Below, piece after piece: positions 62,901-64,000 of a stretch of DNA of 64,000 nt; within the stretch, counting starts at the first letter, position 1, and every line of letters begins with the position of its first letter. A program made the position numbers and the translations under genes. Location: contig NC_014315.1 in NCBI RefSeq assembly GCF_000143085.1, forward strand, positions 1,177,001 to 1,241,000, read 5' to 3'. The notes below the pieces were generated by a model. The model searched no databases and had not been told where the DNA came from. It worked only from the letters and a program-made list of their open reading frames with translations. Source of the stretch: Nitrosococcus watsonii C-113 (GTDB taxonomy: Bacteria > Pseudomonadota > Gammaproteobacteria > Nitrosococcales > Nitrosococcaceae).

Positions 62901-64000
62901 TGGATGGCTTTAACGCCTGTGCTCAGATACGAGATTTGCCAGGCAGCAAGCATACACCAGTGCTTATTATTACTGCCCTAGATGATGATCATTCCATTGA
63001 AAGTGCTTTTTCTGCGGGGGCTACTGACTATATTCCAAAGCCGGTGCATTTTTCTGTATTGCAGAAACGGGTTGCTCGTCTTCTCGATGCTAGTAGGGCT
63101 GAAAAGGATATCCACCAATTGGCTTATCATGATGTGCTGACAAATTTGCCAAACCGTACCCTGTTTCACAAGCAGCTTGGGGGGGTAATCAATCGGTCTC
63201 ATTTGAGAGGAGAAAAGTTTGCTGTTCTATTCCTTGATTTGGATCGCTTCAAGCTGGTTAATGATACCCTGGGTCATGAGGTGGGGGATTTGCTGCTGAA
63301 GGCGGCGGCTGATCGGATTGTAGGCTGCCTTCGCTCAAAGGATATGGTGGCCCGGTTAGGAGGAGATGAGTTTACAGTTATCCTGGAACAAATTGAATCC
63401 CCCCGAATAGCGGCGGAAGTGGCTGCTAAGATTTGTAGTGTTCTCTCTAAACCATTCGTTTTCTCGGGCCAGGAGATGTATATCGGCACCAGTATAGGTA
63501 TTTCCCTCTATCCTGATGATGGCGAAGACGCAAGCATGCTCATTAAACATGCGGATACCGCTATGTTTCGCGCTAAAGAGCAAGGCAACAGCTATCAATT
63601 TTATGAAAGAGGTATGGAGACGGCCGCTGTTAAGCGACTAGGCTTGGAAGCCGAACTTCGCCGGGCATTGGAGAAAAATGAATTTACCCTTTATTATCAG
63701 CCGCAAATAGATCTTGGCACGGGAGAAATTACCACCCTGGAAGCGTTGATACGTTGGGATCATCCAGAGCATGGTTTAATTCCGCCGTCAGAGTTTATTC
63801 CCCTAGCGGAAGAAACCGGGCTTATCGCCTCCATTGGCGTCTGGGTATTGCGGGAAGCTTGTACCCAAATGCGGTCTTGGCTGCAGCGGGAATTCGGACC
63901 TTTCCGTATTGCTGTGAATGTATCGGGCCGGGAGTTAGAAAGGGAGGAGCTAATTGATAAGATTGTAACCATATTGAAAGAAACAGACGTGCCTCCAAAA
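59960..64000 (+). CDS. Hybrid sensor kinase with REC-REC-HPt-REC-GGDEF-EAL (3' end outside window)
   Basis: At least 1347 residues, open to the window end. A GTG start with GGAG six bases upstream. Domains in order: TM helix (about 20-42), periplasmic domain (about 45-175), second TM helix (about 180-205), HAMP, histidine kinase with phospho-acceptor His282 (SVSHELRTPLNG) and ATPase (NAVKFTEQGE, DTGIGIP, GGTGLGLA), REC1 with Asp574, REC2 with Asp713 (LMDCHMP), an HPt domain with His855 (AHSVKGSAKNFG), REC3 with Asp975, a GGDEF domain with intact GGDEF (1134-1138) and an RxxD inhibitory site five residues before the RL of ARLGGDEF, and an EAL domain beginning at 1261 (EALIRWDHP). It should convert a periplasmic signal into c-di-GMP synthesis or breakdown through an internal phosphorelay. 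Confidence 0.92.
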   Translation, partial: MKRLLHIFRRKKGFRQQLVMTFTVGIICLALLSSFAISTLSSRTVRTTLLEQGRRATETFAAQSTLALLYQSADNAKEAARATLAFPDIQGVAIYDLEYQVLLSEGQESLLPAEHTLWPRMLWLERETENAWYFVAPVYARQGNTDLEDSPFLANPPEPELIGFVRVMMGKGTLKTLARDILRGNLLVSITLAAVLLLLLLAITARMTTPLKNLAEKMKQAELGEKKVRAKVDGPKDIMDMEGAFNTMMTVLEAREQELKKARDAALESARIKGEFAASVSHELRTPLNGVIGMLELLSNTELTPNQREYVQVACGSGETLLDLIGNILDFSRIESGKFKLDSVDFYLQETLDDVIGLLAAQAQRKDLEIGYVVAENVPLFMRGDATRIRQILINLMGNAVKFTEQGEVSIEVRLLEKKAKKLVLHFEVRDTGIGIPLEFLARVFEAFSQADSSTTRKYGGTGLGLAICRQLVDLMGGDLGVENNLDKGSLFWFTVPLEEMIMPQAGQALTNKAEVAGLRLLIVEDSTVSRRFLGQTFSSWGMYHGCAENGQQALKMLRSAVAEGRSYDLVLVDENTPDLKGLELAQQIAEDSLIASVKIILMGRQRHPVSDISPLSGVVNYVAKPVQQSSLYNTIITAVKQNKEVVSETLSAAIEETEFSDRRVLVVEDNRVNQQVAVGMLERLGCRVEVVSNGQEALDAMSGKVYELVLMDCHMPQMDGYEATRQIRIREAGKKQVPIIAMTANVRKGDSDKCISAGMNDYLPKPLRLSVLRDKLRHWLGTGSADTDSESTQMESEERETPLDLLALNRLRTSVRDAFPRMVETFIEDTSLYLDILQKAIFEDKVHKVGEMAHSVKGSAKNFGANRFASIAKQLEDLGRSGSLEGAKELFDKLFSEYSFVKRALQQENESGKEVCLFNNRKKSRVLIVDDDRTMRMALRNVLEKGGYWIDEVINGSQALAFCKQQMPDLVLMDAVMPVLDGFNACAQIRDLPGSKHTPVLIITALDDDHSIESAFSAGATDYIPKPVHFSVLQKRVARLLDASRAEKDIHQLAYHDVLTNLPNRTLFHKQLGGVINRSHLRGEKFAVLFLDLDRFKLVNDTLGHEVGDLLLKAAADRIVGCLRSKDMVARLGGDEFTVILEQIESPRIAAEVAAKICSVLSKPFVFSGQEMYIGTSIGISLYPDDGEDASMLIKHADTAMFRAKEQGNSYQFYERGMETAAVKRLGLEAELRRALEKNEFTLYYQPQIDLGTGEITTLEALIRWDHPEHGLIPPSEFIPLAEETGLIASIGVWVLREACTQMRSWLQREFGPFRIAVNVSGRELEREELIDKIVTILKETDVPPK

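Overview
The window (about half G+C, very densely coded) looks like the chromosome of a gammaproteobacterial chemolithoautotroph. The best fit is an ammonia oxidiser of the Nitrosococcus type. That is an inference from gene content (alternative complex III joined to an A2-type oxidase, a DabA-type inorganic-carbon uptake operon, little sign of sugar uptake), not from a marker gene. No rRNA, tRNA, CRISPR array or intact insertion sequence was seen.

1-11.7 kb: surface-polysaccharide locus on the + strand. After the tail of a spermidine-synthase-like gene come a Wzm/Wzt-type ABC-2 exporter, three small sulfotransferase genes, and a 1040-residue fusion (sulfotransferase, coiled coil, family 2 glycosyltransferase, methyltransferase). 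Two more GT2 genes, a GDP-fucose synthase and a GT4 glycosyltransferase follow. Together they probably make, sulfate, cap and export an O-antigen or capsule. The fusion is a candidate chain terminator or length ruler.

12.4-24.1 kb: a respiratory supercluster on the + strand, ActA to ActF of alternative complex III, a small linked membrane protein, then cytochrome oxidase subunits II, I and III and a subunit IV fused to cytochrome c. Quinol electrons would pass through the Act complex and the tethered cytochrome c to oxygen.

24.5-34.1 kb: a minus-strand operon read from 34.1 kb downward: NuoM-like subunit, DabA (DUF2309, predicted zinc ligands intact), NuoL-like DabB, and two more NuoM-like subunits. 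This is a DAB inorganic-carbon accumulation module with four antiporter-type membrane subunits, more than the minimal DabA/DabB pair.

34.5-52.9 kb: mostly housekeeping genes: a DUF938 methyltransferase, the pyruvate dehydrogenase complex (aceE, aceF, lpd), an HNH nuclease with a tiny coupled upstream ORF, a tandem universal stress protein, a large DUF748 protein, a metallophosphoesterase, a methyltransferase, a Uup-like ABC-F protein, a diheme cytochrome c peroxidase, an O-methyltransferase and thiD.

53.2-64 kb: two unusual blocks. First, a tight three-gene set: an acetolactate-synthase-like ThDP enzyme and two divergent citrate-synthase/citryl-CoA-lyase-like proteins that seem to lack the usual active-site histidine. 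Second, a TonB-dependent receptor, a PF04392-type binding protein and a giant sensor (HAMP, kinase, REC, REC, HPt, REC, GGDEF, EAL) that runs off the window. The first block is my best candidate for an undescribed pathway. The second looks like a ligand-to-c-di-GMP signalling unit.
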